Below are positions 17,397-26,207 of a DNA stretch of 64,000 bases, piece after piece. The notes beneath the pieces are model-generated. The model made no database searches. It worked only from the letters and a program-made list of their open reading frames with translations, and was not told where the DNA came from. A program made the translations under genes and the position numbers. Numbering within the stretch: position 1 is the stretch's first letter; each line of letters begins with the position of its first letter. Source of the stretch: an uncultured Clostridia bacterium (GTDB lineage: Bacteria; Bacillota; Clostridia; TANB77; CAG-508); contig CAKOUU010000005.1 of assembly GCA_934120675.1 (NCBI GenBank), positions 1-64,000 on the forward strand, given 5' to 3'.

Positions 17397-17795
17397 TTAT
17401 ACTCTTCTTCTTTTTGGTGGTCTACATCCATTATGTGGTATTGGTGTTACGTCTTTAATTGCGCTTATTTCTAGACCTGCTGTTTGAAGTGCTCTGATTG
17501 CTGCTTCTCTACCAGCTCCTGGTCCTTTAACAAATACTTCTACTGTTTTTAATCCATGTTCCATAGCTGCTTTAGCTGCTGTTTCTGCAACTTGTCCTGC
17601 AGCAAATGGTGTACTTTTTCTTGAGCCTTTGAATCCTAATTCTCCAGCACTTCCCCAAGAAATTGCATTTCCTTGTGTATCTGTTATTGTTACTATTGTA
17701 TTATTAAAACTAGAATGAATATGAGCTGCACCTTTTTCGATGTTTTTTCTATTTCTTCTAGCTACTGGTTTTCTAGCTGTTTTATTATTAGCCAT
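17397..17795 (-). CDS. rpsK: 30S ribosomal protein S11
   Basis: 132 residues. Diagnostic stretches are AHIHSSFNNTIVTITDTQGN and the C-terminal PHNGCRPPKRRRV. The ATG at 17795 follows AAGGAGGG; a 17-codon upstream extension has no site of its own. Confidence 0.97.
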   Translation of the reverse strand: MANNKTARKPVARRNRKNIEKGAAHIHSSFNNTIVTITDTQGNAISWGSAGELGFKGSRKSTPFAAGQVAETAAKAAMEHGLKTVEVFVKGPGAGREAAIRALQTAGLEISAIKDVTPIPHNGCRPPKRRRV

Positions 17796-17844
17796 TTCTA
17801 AAATTCCCTCCTTCATTGATAATAAGGTTTTATTCAATATTCTC

Positions 17845-17971
17845 AAAAATTGATTAAAATTATTAAGATGTGCATTTTTGATATTTATTACAAGGCGAGG
17901 CTATACGTTTGTATGCCGAGATTTGTAATAAATGTTGAAAATGTGCAGATTGATGATTTTAATCGATTTTT
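17845..17971. repeat. Long imperfect palindrome, copy A (stop codon of rpsM)
   Basis: About 127 bp, arms of about 60 nt with a short CGTTTG centre. The left arm contains GATGTGCATTTTTGATATTT and ATTACAAGGCGAGGCTATAC; the right arm is its near complement, with many T-G positions that would pair as G-U in RNA. It ends 1-2 nt from the rpsM stop codon and precedes the rpsK ribosome binding site. Copy B (24959) is about 90 percent identical. Confidence 0.85.
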
Positions 17972-17972
17972 A

Positions 17973-18341
17973 TTATTTTTTGCTTTTACTAACTAACTTT
18001 CTAGGACCTTTTCTAGTTCTAGCATTAGTTTTAGTTCTTTGTCCTCTTACAGGTAAACCTTTTCTATGTCTTAATCCTCTGTAGCATCCAATTTCTGTAA
18101 GTCTTTTTATGTTTAAAGCAACTTCTCTTCTTAAATCACCTTCAACTGTGTATGATTCGTCAATAACTTTTCTTATGCTATTAACTTCGTCATCAGTTAA
18201 GTCTTTTACTCTAGTGTCTGGGTTTATACCAGCTTTTGCTAGAATTTTTTGAGAGCTTGTTAATCCTATTCCATAAATATATGTAAGTCCTATTTCTACT
18301 CTTTTTTCTTTAGGTAGATCTACTCCTGCTATACGAGCCAT
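17973..18341 (-). CDS. rpsM: 30S ribosomal protein S13
   Basis: 122 residues, MARIAGVDLPKEKRVEIGLT to a basic tail with GQRTKTNARTRKGPRK. The ATG at 18341 follows GGAGGTG; the TTG six codons earlier overlaps that site and is rejected. Confidence 0.97.
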   Translation of the reverse strand: MARIAGVDLPKEKRVEIGLTYIYGIGLTSSQKILAKAGINPDTRVKDLTDDEVNSIRKVIDESYTVEGDLRREVALNIKRLTEIGCYRGLRHRKGLPVRGQRTKTNARTRKGPRKLVSKSKK

Positions 18342-18476
18342 ATTATTTTGCACCTCCAAATTTTTTCTATATAATTATATGTTTTGCAACATTTTGTTGC
18401 GTTGTCTCTATTTTTTCTAAAGGTGAAATGCACCCATGCTCTTGGGTCTTTAGATATCTTCAAGACATATATATAA

Positions 18477-18540
18477 ACACAAATCGATATGTTAATATAT
18501 ATTTTATAAATATATATTTACAGCCGCTACCTATTTGTGT
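18477..18540. repeat. Long hairpin after rpmJ
   Basis: Arms ACACAAAT...AATATATATTT and AAATATATATT...ATTTGTGT with a bulged middle, starting about 11 nt after the rpmJ stop codon. A second small hairpin, ACCCA/TGGGT, follows at 18432-18447. No gene is present between rpmJ and rpsM. Confidence 0.6.
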
Positions 18541-18551
18541 TATAAACTGTT

Positions 18552-18665
18552 TTATCCTTGTCTTTGTTTGTGTTTAGGGTTTTCACAGATAACTCTAATT
18601 ACACCTTTTCTTTTAATTACTTTGCATTTGTCACATATTTTCTTTACTGATGGTCTTACTTTCAT
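18552..18665 (-). CDS. rpmJ: 50S ribosomal protein L36
   Basis: 37 residues: MKVRPSVKKICDKCKVIKRK and a tail CENPKHKQRQG. It is the zinc form (CxxC, then C and H). AGGAGG lies 7 nt before the ATG. Position between infA and rpsM is canonical. Confidence 0.97.
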   Translation of the reverse strand: MKVRPSVKKICDKCKVIKRKGVIRVICENPKHKQRQG

Positions 18666-18767
18666 GTTTTTGCACCTCCTATTTTTTTACCTTTTAGGTT
18701 TTATATATTTGGGTTAATTTTTTACTTTTATTATAAATAAATTAAAAGTGATATCTTTTTATTTATT

Positions 18768-18986
18768 TTATTTTGCTCTCCAAGTAATACGTCCCTTTGT
18801 AAGGTCATATGGTGAAAGTTCTACTTTAACTTTGTCACCTGGTAGAATTTTTATATAATTCATTCTAAGTTTTCCTGAAATATGAGCTAATATTTGATGT
18901 CCATTTTCAAGTTCTACTTTAAAATTTGTATTTGGTAGTGATTCTACTACTGTTCCTTCTACTTCTATAACATCTTCCTTTGCCAA
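18768..18986 (-). CDS. infA: Translation initiation factor IF-1
   Basis: 72 residues, a single S1/OB fold: VIEVEGTVVESLPNTNFKVE, HISGKLRMNYIKILPGDKV, ending YDLTKGRITWRAK. Between map and rpmJ as usual. Confidence 0.98.
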   Translation of the reverse strand: MAKEDVIEVEGTVVESLPNTNFKVELENGHQILAHISGKLRMNYIKILPGDKVKVELSPYDLTKGRITWRAK

Positions 18987-19120
18987 AATATCCCCTCCTA
19001 TAAGAGCAATCTATTATTATTTATGGTTTTGTGTTTAATCTTTTTGACTTAATTTTGCTTAAATTTAAATGATTTTTCCACAATTTTTCCATTTTGGTAT
19101 AATAACTACTACATTATACA

Positions 19121-19897
19121 TTATTTTTTTAGTATTGTCAATATTTCTGGCTCTTTTTCTGTAATTAAAATTGTATTTTCATAATGTGCTGCCATACTTC
19201 CATCTTCTGTTATAATTGTCCAACCATCATCTAGTTCTAAAATGTTTGGTTTTCCTTGTATTACCATAGGTTCTATTGCTAGAGTCATGCCTGGTTCAAG
19301 TCTTATTCCTCTTCCTGCTTTTCCATAGTTTGGAATTCCTGGGTCTTCGTGCATTTCTCTTCCAATTCCGTGTCCTTGGAATTCTCTCACTACTGAATAT
19401 CCTTGTGAATGAACATATTCACCTATTGCATGACATATGTCACCTAGTCTGTTTCCTTTTTTTGCATACTTAATTCCTTCAAAAAATGCTTGTTTTGTAA
19501 CATCTATTAATCTTTGATTTTCTTTGCTTGTTTTTCCAACTACAAATGTTCTTGCTGCATCTCCATTATATCCATTTTTTAATGCAACTGTATCTATGCT
19601 AACAATGTCTCCTTCTTTTAACTTTCTATATTTAGATGGGATTCCGTGTATAACTTCGTCATTTATTGATACACATATTGATGCTGGAAATTTAGGAACT
19701 CCTTTTATTCCTGGGTCATATCCTTTTTCTGCAGGTTCTGCTCCTAATTTTCTCATAGTTTGTTCTGCAATTTGATCTAATTCTAATGTTGTTATTCCTG
19801 GTTTCATGTGTTTTTCTAATTCATCATATACTTCTGCTACAACTTTCCCAGCTTCTCTCATTAATTCAATTTCTCTTTTTGATTTTATTGTTACCAA
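19121..19897 (-). CDS. map: Methionine aminopeptidase type I
   Basis: Removes the N-terminal Met from new proteins. 258 residues. Metal ligands are visible in context: SIDTVALKNGYNGDAART (two Asp), FQGHGIGREMHEDP (His), AIEPMV and ITEDGSMAAHYENT (Glu). It sits after adk, canonical for Firmicutes. Confidence 0.97.
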   Translation of the reverse strand: MVTIKSKREIELMREAGKVVAEVYDELEKHMKPGITTLELDQIAEQTMRKLGAEPAEKGYDPGIKGVPKFPASICVSINDEVIHGIPSKYRKLKEGDIVSIDTVALKNGYNGDAARTFVVGKTSKENQRLIDVTKQAFFEGIKYAKKGNRLGDICHAIGEYVHSQGYSVVREFQGHGIGREMHEDPGIPNYGKAGRGIRLEPGMTLAIEPMVIQGKPNILELDDGWTIITEDGSMAAHYENTILITEKEPEILTILKK

Positions 19898-19950
19898 TTT
19901 AGGTCGTCTCCTTTTTTATTACATTCTTATAATTTAATTTTAAATTTGAC

Positions 19951-19993
19951 TTTTTTCGACATTTGTTTGAGACATTTTGTGTCTGTCCCTATT
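19951..19993 (-). repeat. GAGACA/GGGACAG family repeat, copy 3, overlapping the adk stop
   Basis: Reading the - strand: TTGGGACAA-TAG-GGACAG, then AAAATGTCTCAAACAAATGT and CGAAAAA. The end of adk (LGQ-stop) is inside the element, so the repeat apparently supplies the stop codon. Diverged from copies 1 and 2 but with the same block order. Confidence 0.7.
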
Positions 19994-20651
19994 GTCCCAA
20001 TTCTGCTGCAACTTCTTCTGCTACATCTTTTCCTAATTTATTAACAGTTTTACTTACAACTTCTGTTTCTAAAGTTCCTTGTTTTTCGTAGTAATCTACT
20101 AATGGACTTGTTTGTTCAAAATAACTTTTTAATCTTGCTTTTACAGTTTCTTCTGTATCATCTTTTCTTGTTACTAATTCTGAACCACATTTGTCACATA
20201 TTCCTTCTACTTTTGGTGGATGTAAAACAATATTGTACACTGCTTTACATTCTTGATTTGAACATACTCTTCTATTAACAATTCTTTCTATTATTTCTTC
20301 TTCAGGTGTTGTTAAATTGATTACTTTATCAACTTTTTTTCCTTTTTCTTCTAATATTTTATCTAATGCTTCTGCTTGTTTTACTGTTCTTGGGAATCCG
20401 TCCAATATTATTCCATTTTGTACATCTGGTTCGTTTAATCTGTCTTCTACTATTTTTATTGTAACATCATCTGGTACTAGTTGACCTTTTGATATATATT
20501 GTTCTGCTAATTTTCCTAGTTCTGTTTGTTCTTTCATATTTTTTCTAAATATGTCTCCTGTTGATACTTGTTTGATTCCAAGTTTTTCTTGTAGCATTCC
20601 GGCAACAGTTCCTTTCCCTGTTCCTGGTGCTCCTAACATAATAATAATCAT
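19989..20651 (-). CDS. adk: Adenylate kinase, zinc-lid form
   Basis: Interconverts 2 ADP with ATP and AMP. 220 residues. P-loop GAPGTGKGT, AMP-binding DGFPRTVKQAE, and a LID with zinc-type cysteines CSNQEC and CDKCG; the first pair is CX4C rather than the common CX2C. The C terminus is formed by the repeat described at 19951-19993. Confidence 0.97.
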   Translation of the reverse strand: MIIIMLGAPGTGKGTVAGMLQEKLGIKQVSTGDIFRKNMKEQTELGKLAEQYISKGQLVPDDVTIKIVEDRLNEPDVQNGIILDGFPRTVKQAEALDKILEEKGKKVDKVINLTTPEEEIIERIVNRRVCSNQECKAVYNIVLHPPKVEGICDKCGSELVTRKDDTEETVKARLKSYFEQTSPLVDYYEKQGTLETEVVSKTVNKLGKDVAEEVAAELGQ

Positions 20652-20669
20652 TAAAATCTCTCCATTCCA

Positions 20670-20708
20670 TCATCGTCATCTAAAATCTTTTCAAAATTTT
20701 ATCTGACA
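20670..20708. repeat. TCATCGTCAT hairpin repeat, copy 2 (upstream of adk)
   Basis: TCATCGTCATC followed by AAAATCTTTTCAAAATTTT and TCTGACA, 19 nt upstream of the adk start. Confidence 0.7.
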
Positions 20709-20804
20709 ATTTTTTTAGATTATTTATAATAATCTTTATAATATCTACTTTATTAGTATATACATAATTTTTAAAAAGTATAATAAAATAAACATTATAA
20801 AAAC

Positions 20805-20845
20805 CATTATAGGGTGATATACAAAATGCATATCTCCCCACAATG
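20805..20845 (-). terminator. Hairpin after secY, possible terminator
   Basis: Stem ATTGTGGGGAGATAT/ATATCACCCTATAAT beginning 8 nt after the secY stop and followed by GGTTTTTA. It may attenuate transcription between secY and adk. The rest of the 200-nt gap is AT-rich with no gene. Confidence 0.45.
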
Positions 20846-20852
20846 TTATACT

Positions 20853-22172
20853 CTATTCTAGAAATCCTTTATAGTGTCTCATTACTAATAGTGATTCTAA
20901 TTGTTGAATTGTTTCTAATGCTACACCTACAACGATTAATATTGATGTACCACCAAATGCTATATTTAATCCAGTGAATCTTAGTAACATTGGTAATATT
21001 GCTATTACTGCTAAGAAGAACCCACCAAACCATGTTAGTTTTGTTATTATTGATGTTAAATAATCTGTTGTTGGTTTTCCTGCTCTTATTCCTGGTATAA
21101 ATCCACCATTTTGTTTAATGTTGTTTGATACTTCTGCTGGATTGAATGTTGCATAAGTATAGAAAAATGTAAATGCCATAATTAATACTAAGTATACTAA
21201 AGCATTTGCTATACTATATCCAATACCTACACTTGAAGATGATGTAGCTATTGAAAATTTATATACTCCTGCCCAGAATCCAGTTTGAGTAGTTATATCT
21301 TTTATAAATATTTGTAAAATCATTGCTGGAAATGTTAAGAATGATGATGCAAATATTATTGGCATAACTCCTGCCATTGCAAGTTTTAATGGAATATGAG
21401 TATTTTGTGCTCCTACCATTTTTCTTCCAACTACTTTTTTAGAATATTGTACTGGTACTCTTCTTTCAGCTTGTTGTATAAATACAACTCCTGCTACTAA
21501 GATTATAGCACCTATTAACATTCCTATTGCCATCAATAATCCTGTTGTACTAAATCCATTACTTGTGAACATTAAATTCCATAATGTTGTTACAAAACTT
21601 GGTAATCCTGAAATAATACCAATGAATATTATCATTGAAATTCCATTTCCAATTCCTTTGTTTGTAATTTCATCTCCTAGCCACATTAATATTGATGTTC
21701 CTGCTACTAGAGATATTACTACTAAAGCTGCTGTAGAGAAGTTTGTGTTTATAAATATTCCAGAAGATTTGTAAGAAACAAATACACCTATAGCTTCTAT
21801 TAAAGCTAAAACTAATGTTAATATTTTTGTGTATCTGTTAATTTTCTTTCTTCCTTCTTCTCCGCCTTCTTTAGTTAATCTCTCTAAAGATGGTATTATC
21901 ATACCTAATAATTGTATTACAATTGAAGCTGTAATGTATGGACTAATTGACATTGCAAATACTGAGAATCTTGAGAAAGCTCCTCCGGAAATCATATCTA
22001 TTAATCCTGCAACTCCATTATTTGAGCTCATTGTTTCATTTAATGTTATACTGTTTACTCCTGGTACTGTAATATAACATCCTAGTCTAAATATTACTAT
22101 TAATAGTAATGTATATAATATTCTCTTTCTTACGTCAGGTGTCTTAAATGCATTTTTGATTGTTTTAAACAA
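20853..22172 (-). CDS. secY: Preprotein translocase subunit SecY
   Basis: 439 residues with ten hydrophobic helices; the channel of the Sec translocon (partner secG is at 51049). N terminus KTPDVRKRILYTLLLIVIFR with plug GLIDMISGGAFSRFSVFAMS; C-terminal loop QQLESLLVMRHYKGFL. It starts with TTG directly after the rplO stop (TAATTG), with GAGGTG from the rplO 3' end as ribosome binding site, so translation is coupled. Confidence 0.97.
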   Translation of the reverse strand: MFKTIKNAFKTPDVRKRILYTLLLIVIFRLGCYITVPGVNSITLNETMSSNNGVAGLIDMISGGAFSRFSVFAMSISPYITASIVIQLLGMIIPSLERLTKEGGEEGRKKINRYTKILTLVLALIEAIGVFVSYKSSGIFINTNFSTAALVVISLVAGTSILMWLGDEITNKGIGNGISMIIFIGIISGLPSFVTTLWNLMFTSNGFSTTGLLMAIGMLIGAIILVAGVVFIQQAERRVPVQYSKKVVGRKMVGAQNTHIPLKLAMAGVMPIIFASSFLTFPAMILQIFIKDITTQTGFWAGVYKFSIATSSSSVGIGYSIANALVYLVLIMAFTFFYTYATFNPAEVSNNIKQNGGFIPGIRAGKPTTDYLTSIITKLTWFGGFFLAVIAILPMLLRFTGLNIAFGGTSILIVVGVALETIQQLESLLVMRHYKGFLE

Positions 22173-22607
22173 TTAAATCACCTCAGCCTTTCCGCCTAAA
22201 GCTTCAATTTCTTCTTTTGCTTTTGCAGTAAATCTTGTAGCTTTAACATTTAATTTTTTCTCTAATTTTCCTGTTGCTAATACTACGATTCCATCATTTA
22301 CTTTTCCGATTATTCCATCAGCTAATAATGTTTCTGCTGTTACATCGTTAACAGTTGATTTGTTTAACATTGTTAATGTTACTTCTGTGTAATTTTTAGC
22401 GTGAATATTATTGAATCCTCTTTTTGGTAATCTTCTATATAATGGTGTTTGACCACCTTCGAATCCTCTTCTTACTCCGCCACCTGATCTTGCTTTTTGT
22501 CCTTTATGTCCTCTTCCTGATGTTTTTCCAAGTCCAGAACCGATTCCACGTCCTACTCTTCTTCTTGAAACTCTTTCTTCAGCTGGTTTTAATTCTCCTA
22601 ACTTCAT
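22173..22607 (-). CDS. rplO: 50S ribosomal protein L15
   Basis: 144 residues: MKLGELKPAEERVSRRRVGR, then the Gly-rich GSGLGKTSGRGHKGQKAR. It follows rpsE directly; rpmD (L30), normally between them, is absent and the 115-nt gap cannot hold it. Confidence 0.97.
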   Translation of the reverse strand: MKLGELKPAEERVSRRRVGRGIGSGLGKTSGRGHKGQKARSGGGVRRGFEGGQTPLYRRLPKRGFNNIHAKNYTEVTLTMLNKSTVNDVTAETLLADGIIGKVNDGIVVLATGKLEKKLNVKATRFTAKAKEEIEALGGKAEVI

Positions 22608-22722
22608 TTTGCGCTTGCACCTCCTCTTTCTTTAACAGGTTACATTTTTCCACAGGACTATACGAACTTTATATTCTTGCCCCATGTTAATGTGTTTTCC
22701 CTTTACTAAATTTCGTATTTTA

Positions 22723-23208
22723 CTATAAAATTTCTTCTACTTTTTTACCTCTTTTTTTAGCTACTTGTTCAGCTGTTTGCATAGCTTTTAATCCTTCGAT
22801 TGTAGCATAAACAACGTTTCTTGGATTGTTTGTTCCAATAACTTTTGTTCTTATGTTTTTATATCCTGCAAGCTCTAATACTGGTCTAACGCTACCTCCA
22901 GCTATTAATCCAGTACCAACAGCAGCTGGTTTTAATAAAACTTTAGCACTACCAAATTTTCCAACAAATTCATGTGGAACTGTTGTATCGACGATTGGTA
23001 CTTCAACTAAGTTTTTCTTAGCTTCTTGCATAGCTTTTTTGATTGCGTCTGGAACTTCGGCTGCTTTACCGTTTCCAACACCAATATGTCCGTTTTCATC
23101 ACCAACTACAACTACAGCACTAAATCTAAAAGTTCTACCACCTTTAACAACTTTTGCAACTCTGTTTATGGCAACAACTTTTTCTTTTAATTCGCTTTTT
23201 TCTTCCAT
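22723..23208 (-). CDS. rpsE: 30S ribosomal protein S5
   Basis: 161 residues. RNA-binding part KVVKGGRTFRFSAVVVVGDE and C-terminal GSVRPVLELAGYKNIRTKVI are intact. AGGAGG precedes the ATG. Confidence 0.97.
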   Translation of the reverse strand: MEEKSELKEKVVAINRVAKVVKGGRTFRFSAVVVVGDENGHIGVGNGKAAEVPDAIKKAMQEAKKNLVEVPIVDTTVPHEFVGKFGSAKVLLKPAAVGTGLIAGGSVRPVLELAGYKNIRTKVIGTNNPRNVVYATIEGLKAMQTAEQVAKKRGKKVEEIL

Positions 23209-23234
23209 TGGTTTTTATTCCTCCTCTTTTTATT

Positions 23235-23594
23235 CTAGAATTTTAATCCGCCTTCTCTAGCAGCTTCTGCTAATTCTTTTACTACACCGTGATAAATGTA
23301 TCCACCACGATCAAAAACTACTGTATCAATATTTTTTTCTAATGCTTTTTTAGCTATCATTGCTCCAACTTCTTTAGCAGCTTCTTTATTAGCATGTTTT
23401 GTTTTTATATCTTTATCTAATGTTGAACAACTAACTAATGTGTTTCCTGCAACATCATCTATGATTTGTACATATAAGTTTGCGTTACTTCTATATACAC
23501 ATAGTCTTGGTCTTTCACTTGTTCCAGATACTTTTGTTCTAACTCTTAAATGTCTTCTTGTTCTTTCCATTTTTCTATCTGTTTTCTTAACCAT
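23235..23594 (-). CDS. rplR: 50S ribosomal protein L18
   Basis: 119 residues. RTRRHLRVRTKVSGTSERPR and RGGYIYHGVVKELAEAAREG are typical of L18; binds 5S rRNA. Confidence 0.97.
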   Translation of the reverse strand: MVKKTDRKMERTRRHLRVRTKVSGTSERPRLCVYRSNANLYVQIIDDVAGNTLVSCSTLDKDIKTKHANKEAAKEVGAMIAKKALEKNIDTVVFDRGGYIYHGVVKELAEAAREGGLKF

Positions 23595-23627
23595 TTTTAT
23601 TCTCCCTTTCCCTACGCTCTGCTCCGG

Positions 23628-23665
23628 TCATCGTCATTCAAAATTTTTTCAAAATTTTGCCTGCC
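23628..23665. repeat. TCATCGTCAT hairpin repeat, copy 3 (upstream of rplR)
   Basis: TCATCGTCATTCAAAATTTT then TTCAAAATTTTGCCTGCC; nearly identical to copy 4 at 26973. It stands 34 nt upstream of the rplR start codon. Confidence 0.8.
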
Positions 23666-23746
23666 AAAATCAAACTATTTTAGCTACGTAGTAATTATAC
23701 AATTAATATGCTTCGTTTCGTTTTAGATTTTTTGGTTTATTATTTT

Positions 23747-23870
23747 AATTCAAATCAAAATTAGTATATTGTGCATTTTTATAAATTAAGCAGGCTGAAG
23801 TCGTACGTCTGTACGTCGAAGTCTGATTAATGAAATAAAAATGTGCAAGATGCTGATTTTCATTTGAATT
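23747..23870. repeat. Long imperfect palindrome, copy C (stop codon of rplF)
   Basis: About 124 bp. Outer arms AATTCAAATCAAAATTAGTA and the complementary end GATTTTCATTTGAATT keep TGTGCATTTTTAT/AAAAATGTGCA as in copies A and B. The central third has a different sequence (GGCTGAAGTCGTACG/GTACGTCGAAGTC) but still pairs. The element reaches the first base of the rplF stop codon. Confidence 0.85.
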
Positions 23871-24406
23871 TATTTACCAGTTTTACCTTCCTTACGACGA
23901 ATAACCTCATCAGCATATTTAATACCTTTACCTCTATATACTTCTGGTGGTCTCTTAGATCTTACAACAGCTGCTGTTTGACCTACTAATTCTTTATCAA
24001 TACCTCTAACGATAATTGTATTTGCATTTGGAACATCAAAAGCAATTCCTTCTGGAGCTTCCATAATTACTGGATGAGAATATCCTAAAGTCATGTTTAT
24101 TCCTGTTCCTTGTTTTGCAACTCTGTAACCAACACCATTGATTTGTAATTCTTTAGTGTATTCATGTGTTACACCAATTATCATGTTATTGATTAAAGTT
24201 CTTGTTAAACCATGTAAACTTCTGTTAGCTGGTTCATCATTTTTTCTTGTTACTTTAATAACATTATCATTCAATTCTAAAGAAATATTTCTATGTATTT
24301 CTCTTTCTAAAGTTCCTTTTGGTCCTTTTACAGTAATTTTGTGTCCGTCTATTTTTACTTCTACACCATCAGGTACTGTTATAGGTTTATTTCCTATTCT
24401 TGACAT
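23870..24406 (-). CDS. rplF: 50S ribosomal protein L6
   Basis: 178 residues with two related domains; the C-terminal signature is PEVYRGKGIKYADEVIRRKE. Its stop codon adjoins palindrome C. Confidence 0.97.
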   Translation of the reverse strand: MSRIGNKPITVPDGVEVKIDGHKITVKGPKGTLEREIHRNISLELNDNVIKVTRKNDEPANRSLHGLTRTLINNMIIGVTHEYTKELQINGVGYRVAKQGTGINMTLGYSHPVIMEAPEGIAFDVPNANTIIVRGIDKELVGQTAAVVRSKRPPEVYRGKGIKYADEVIRRKEGKTGK

Positions 24407-24464
24407 TTTCTTTTCCTCCTTATTTTTGAATTATGTCATATAGCTTTCGCCTTTTTAATGGATA

Positions 24465-24863
24465 TTACCATACATATGCTAGTACTTCTCCACCTACTCC
24501 TAATTGTCTTGCTTCTTTATCTGTTTTTAAACCTTGAGATGTAGAGATTATAGCTATACCTAAACCATTTAATACTTTAGGTAATTCTTCTTTAGAAGCA
24601 TAAACTCTTAATCCTGGTTTACTGATTCTTCTTAATCCATCAATTACTCTATTTCCTTTTTCGTCATATTTAAGAGTAACTCTGATGATTCCTTGATTTT
24701 CATCTTTTATTTCTTCGTAAGCTTTAATATATCCTTCTTTGAATAATATTTCAGCTATTCCTGTTTTCATTTTTGATGCAGGTATATCTACTGTTTTATG
24801 TTTTGATGTATTTGCATTTCTGATTCTTGTTAACATATCTGCGATTGGATCTGTAGTATTCAA
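24465..24863 (-). CDS. rpsH: 30S ribosomal protein S8
   Basis: 132 residues. TTDPIADMLTRIRNANTSKH at the start and GIAIISTSQGLKTDKEARQL near the end. S8 often represses the spc operon in other bacteria; no site for it was identified. Confidence 0.97.
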   Translation of the reverse strand: MNTTDPIADMLTRIRNANTSKHKTVDIPASKMKTGIAEILFKEGYIKAYEEIKDENQGIIRVTLKYDEKGNRVIDGLRRISKPGLRVYASKEELPKVLNGLGIAIISTSQGLKTDKEARQLGVGGEVLAYVW

Positions 24864-24958
24864 CTCTTTTTCCTCCTTTTCTTTATAAAGTATTTATATA
24901 GCTTTTTATTTTTGCTCTTTAAATTTGATGAAATTGATTATATTGTGCAATATATTTC

Positions 24959-25084
24959 AAAAAATTGATTTAAAGTAGTAAGATGTGCATTTTTGATATT
25001 TATTACAAGACGAGGCTATACGTTTGTATGCCGAGGTTTGTAATAAATGTTAAAAATGTGCAGATTGCTGCTTTTAATCGATTT
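24959..25084. repeat. Long imperfect palindrome, copy B (stop codon of rpsN)
   Basis: About 126 bp with the same arms and CGTTTG centre as copy A: GATGTGCATTTTTGATATTT on the left and TTGTAATAAATGTTAAAAAT on the right. It touches the rpsN stop codon and fills most of the gap before rpsH. Differences from A, such as AAGACGAGG/CCGAGG, mostly keep base pairing. Confidence 0.85.
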
Positions 25085-25270
25085 TTACCAGCTAGCTTTC
25101 TTAACCCCTGGTATCTCACCTTTATGTGCTAATTCTCTAAAGCAAACACGGCAAATACCATATTTTCTGATATATGCATGTGGTCTACCACATAATTTAC
25201 ATCTATTATATTCTCTTGTGCTGTATTTTTGTGGTCTTGCTTGTTTTATTTTCATTGATTTTTTAGCCAT
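25085..25270 (-). CDS. rpsN: 30S ribosomal protein S14, zinc type
   Basis: 61 residues with the zinc knuckle CKLCGRPH and CRVCF, the short form typical of Gram-positive S10 clusters. Confidence 0.97.
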   Translation of the reverse strand: MAKKSMKIKQARPQKYSTREYNRCKLCGRPHAYIRKYGICRVCFRELAHKGEIPGVKKASW

Positions 25271-25293
25271 AGTTTTTTATTTCCTCCTTTTGA

Positions 25294-25833
25294 CTAGTTT
25301 TTAAAAGGCATTCCCATTAATTTTAATAATTCTTTTGCTTCTTCGTCTGAATTAGCTGTTGTTACGAATATAATATCCATACCTCTTAATTTGTCTACTT
25401 TATCATATTCGATTTCTGGGAATATTAATTGTTCTTTTATACCCATTGAGTAGTTTCCTCTTCCATCAAATGAATTTCCTGAAACTCCTCTAAAATCTCT
25501 AACTCTAGGAAGTGCTACATTGAATAGTTTGTAAGCAAAATCATACATTTTGTCTGATCTTAATGTTACTTTACATCCTATGTTTGCACCTTCTCTTAAT
25601 TTGAATGCAGCAATTGATTTTCTAGCTTTTGTTATTACTGGTTTTTGACCTGTAATAATGCTTAAATCATTCATTGCGTTTTCTAATGATTTAGGATTTT
25701 CTTTTGTATCTCCTAAACCTATGTTTATAACTATTTTATCAAGTTTTGGAACTTGCATAACTGATTTATAATTAAATTTTTTCATTAATGCTGGAACTAC
25801 TTCTTTTTCATATTGTTCTCTTAATTTTTCCAT
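25294..25833 (-). CDS. rplE: 50S ribosomal protein L5
   Basis: 179 residues. LDKIVINIGLGDTKENPKSL and LRDFRGVSGNSFDGRGNYSM-like core (RVRDFRGVSGNSFDGRG) identify it. Binds 5S rRNA. Confidence 0.97.
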   Translation of the reverse strand: MEKLREQYEKEVVPALMKKFNYKSVMQVPKLDKIVINIGLGDTKENPKSLENAMNDLSIITGQKPVITKARKSIAAFKLREGANIGCKVTLRSDKMYDFAYKLFNVALPRVRDFRGVSGNSFDGRGNYSMGIKEQLIFPEIEYDKVDKLRGMDIIFVTTANSDEEAKELLKLMGMPFKN

Positions 25834-25857
25834 TATGAATTAGTCCTCCCTTCTCTA

Positions 25858-26166
25858 TTATTTTAATTTTGCACCGCATTTTTTACAAACACGAACTTTT
25901 ACACCTTTTTCTTCGCTATATCCAACTTTTGTAGTTTTTCCACATTTAGGGCATACTACGTTTGCTTTTGCACTTGGTATAGCAACTTCAACTGATATTA
26001 TTCCGCCTTCTTCTCCTTGTTTTCTTGGTTTAACATGTTTTTTTCTGATGTTAGCACCTTTAACAACGATTTTGTCAGCTTTTGGTATTACTTCTAGTAC
26101 TTCTCCTGTTTTTCCTTTATCATTTCCTGATAAGATTTGAACAGTATCTCCTTTTTTAATTCTCAT
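25858..26166 (-). CDS. rplX: 50S ribosomal protein L24
   Basis: 102 residues. KOW motif KKGDTVQILSGNDKGKTGEV, and a C-terminal zinc-ribbon-like pair CPKCGK and CKKCG. Confidence 0.97.
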   Translation of the reverse strand: MRIKKGDTVQILSGNDKGKTGEVLEVIPKADKIVVKGANIRKKHVKPRKQGEEGGIISVEVAIPSAKANVVCPKCGKTTKVGYSEEKGVKVRVCKKCGAKLK

Positions 26167-26207
26167 TAGAGATTGCCTCCCTTCTTAAATTTTCTGATAT
26201 TTACAAA

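Noticed and set aside
22632..22685. 17-codon frame between rpsE and rplO as a possible L30 remnant
   Set aside because: No similarity to the L30 start and too short; no convincing ribosome binding site.
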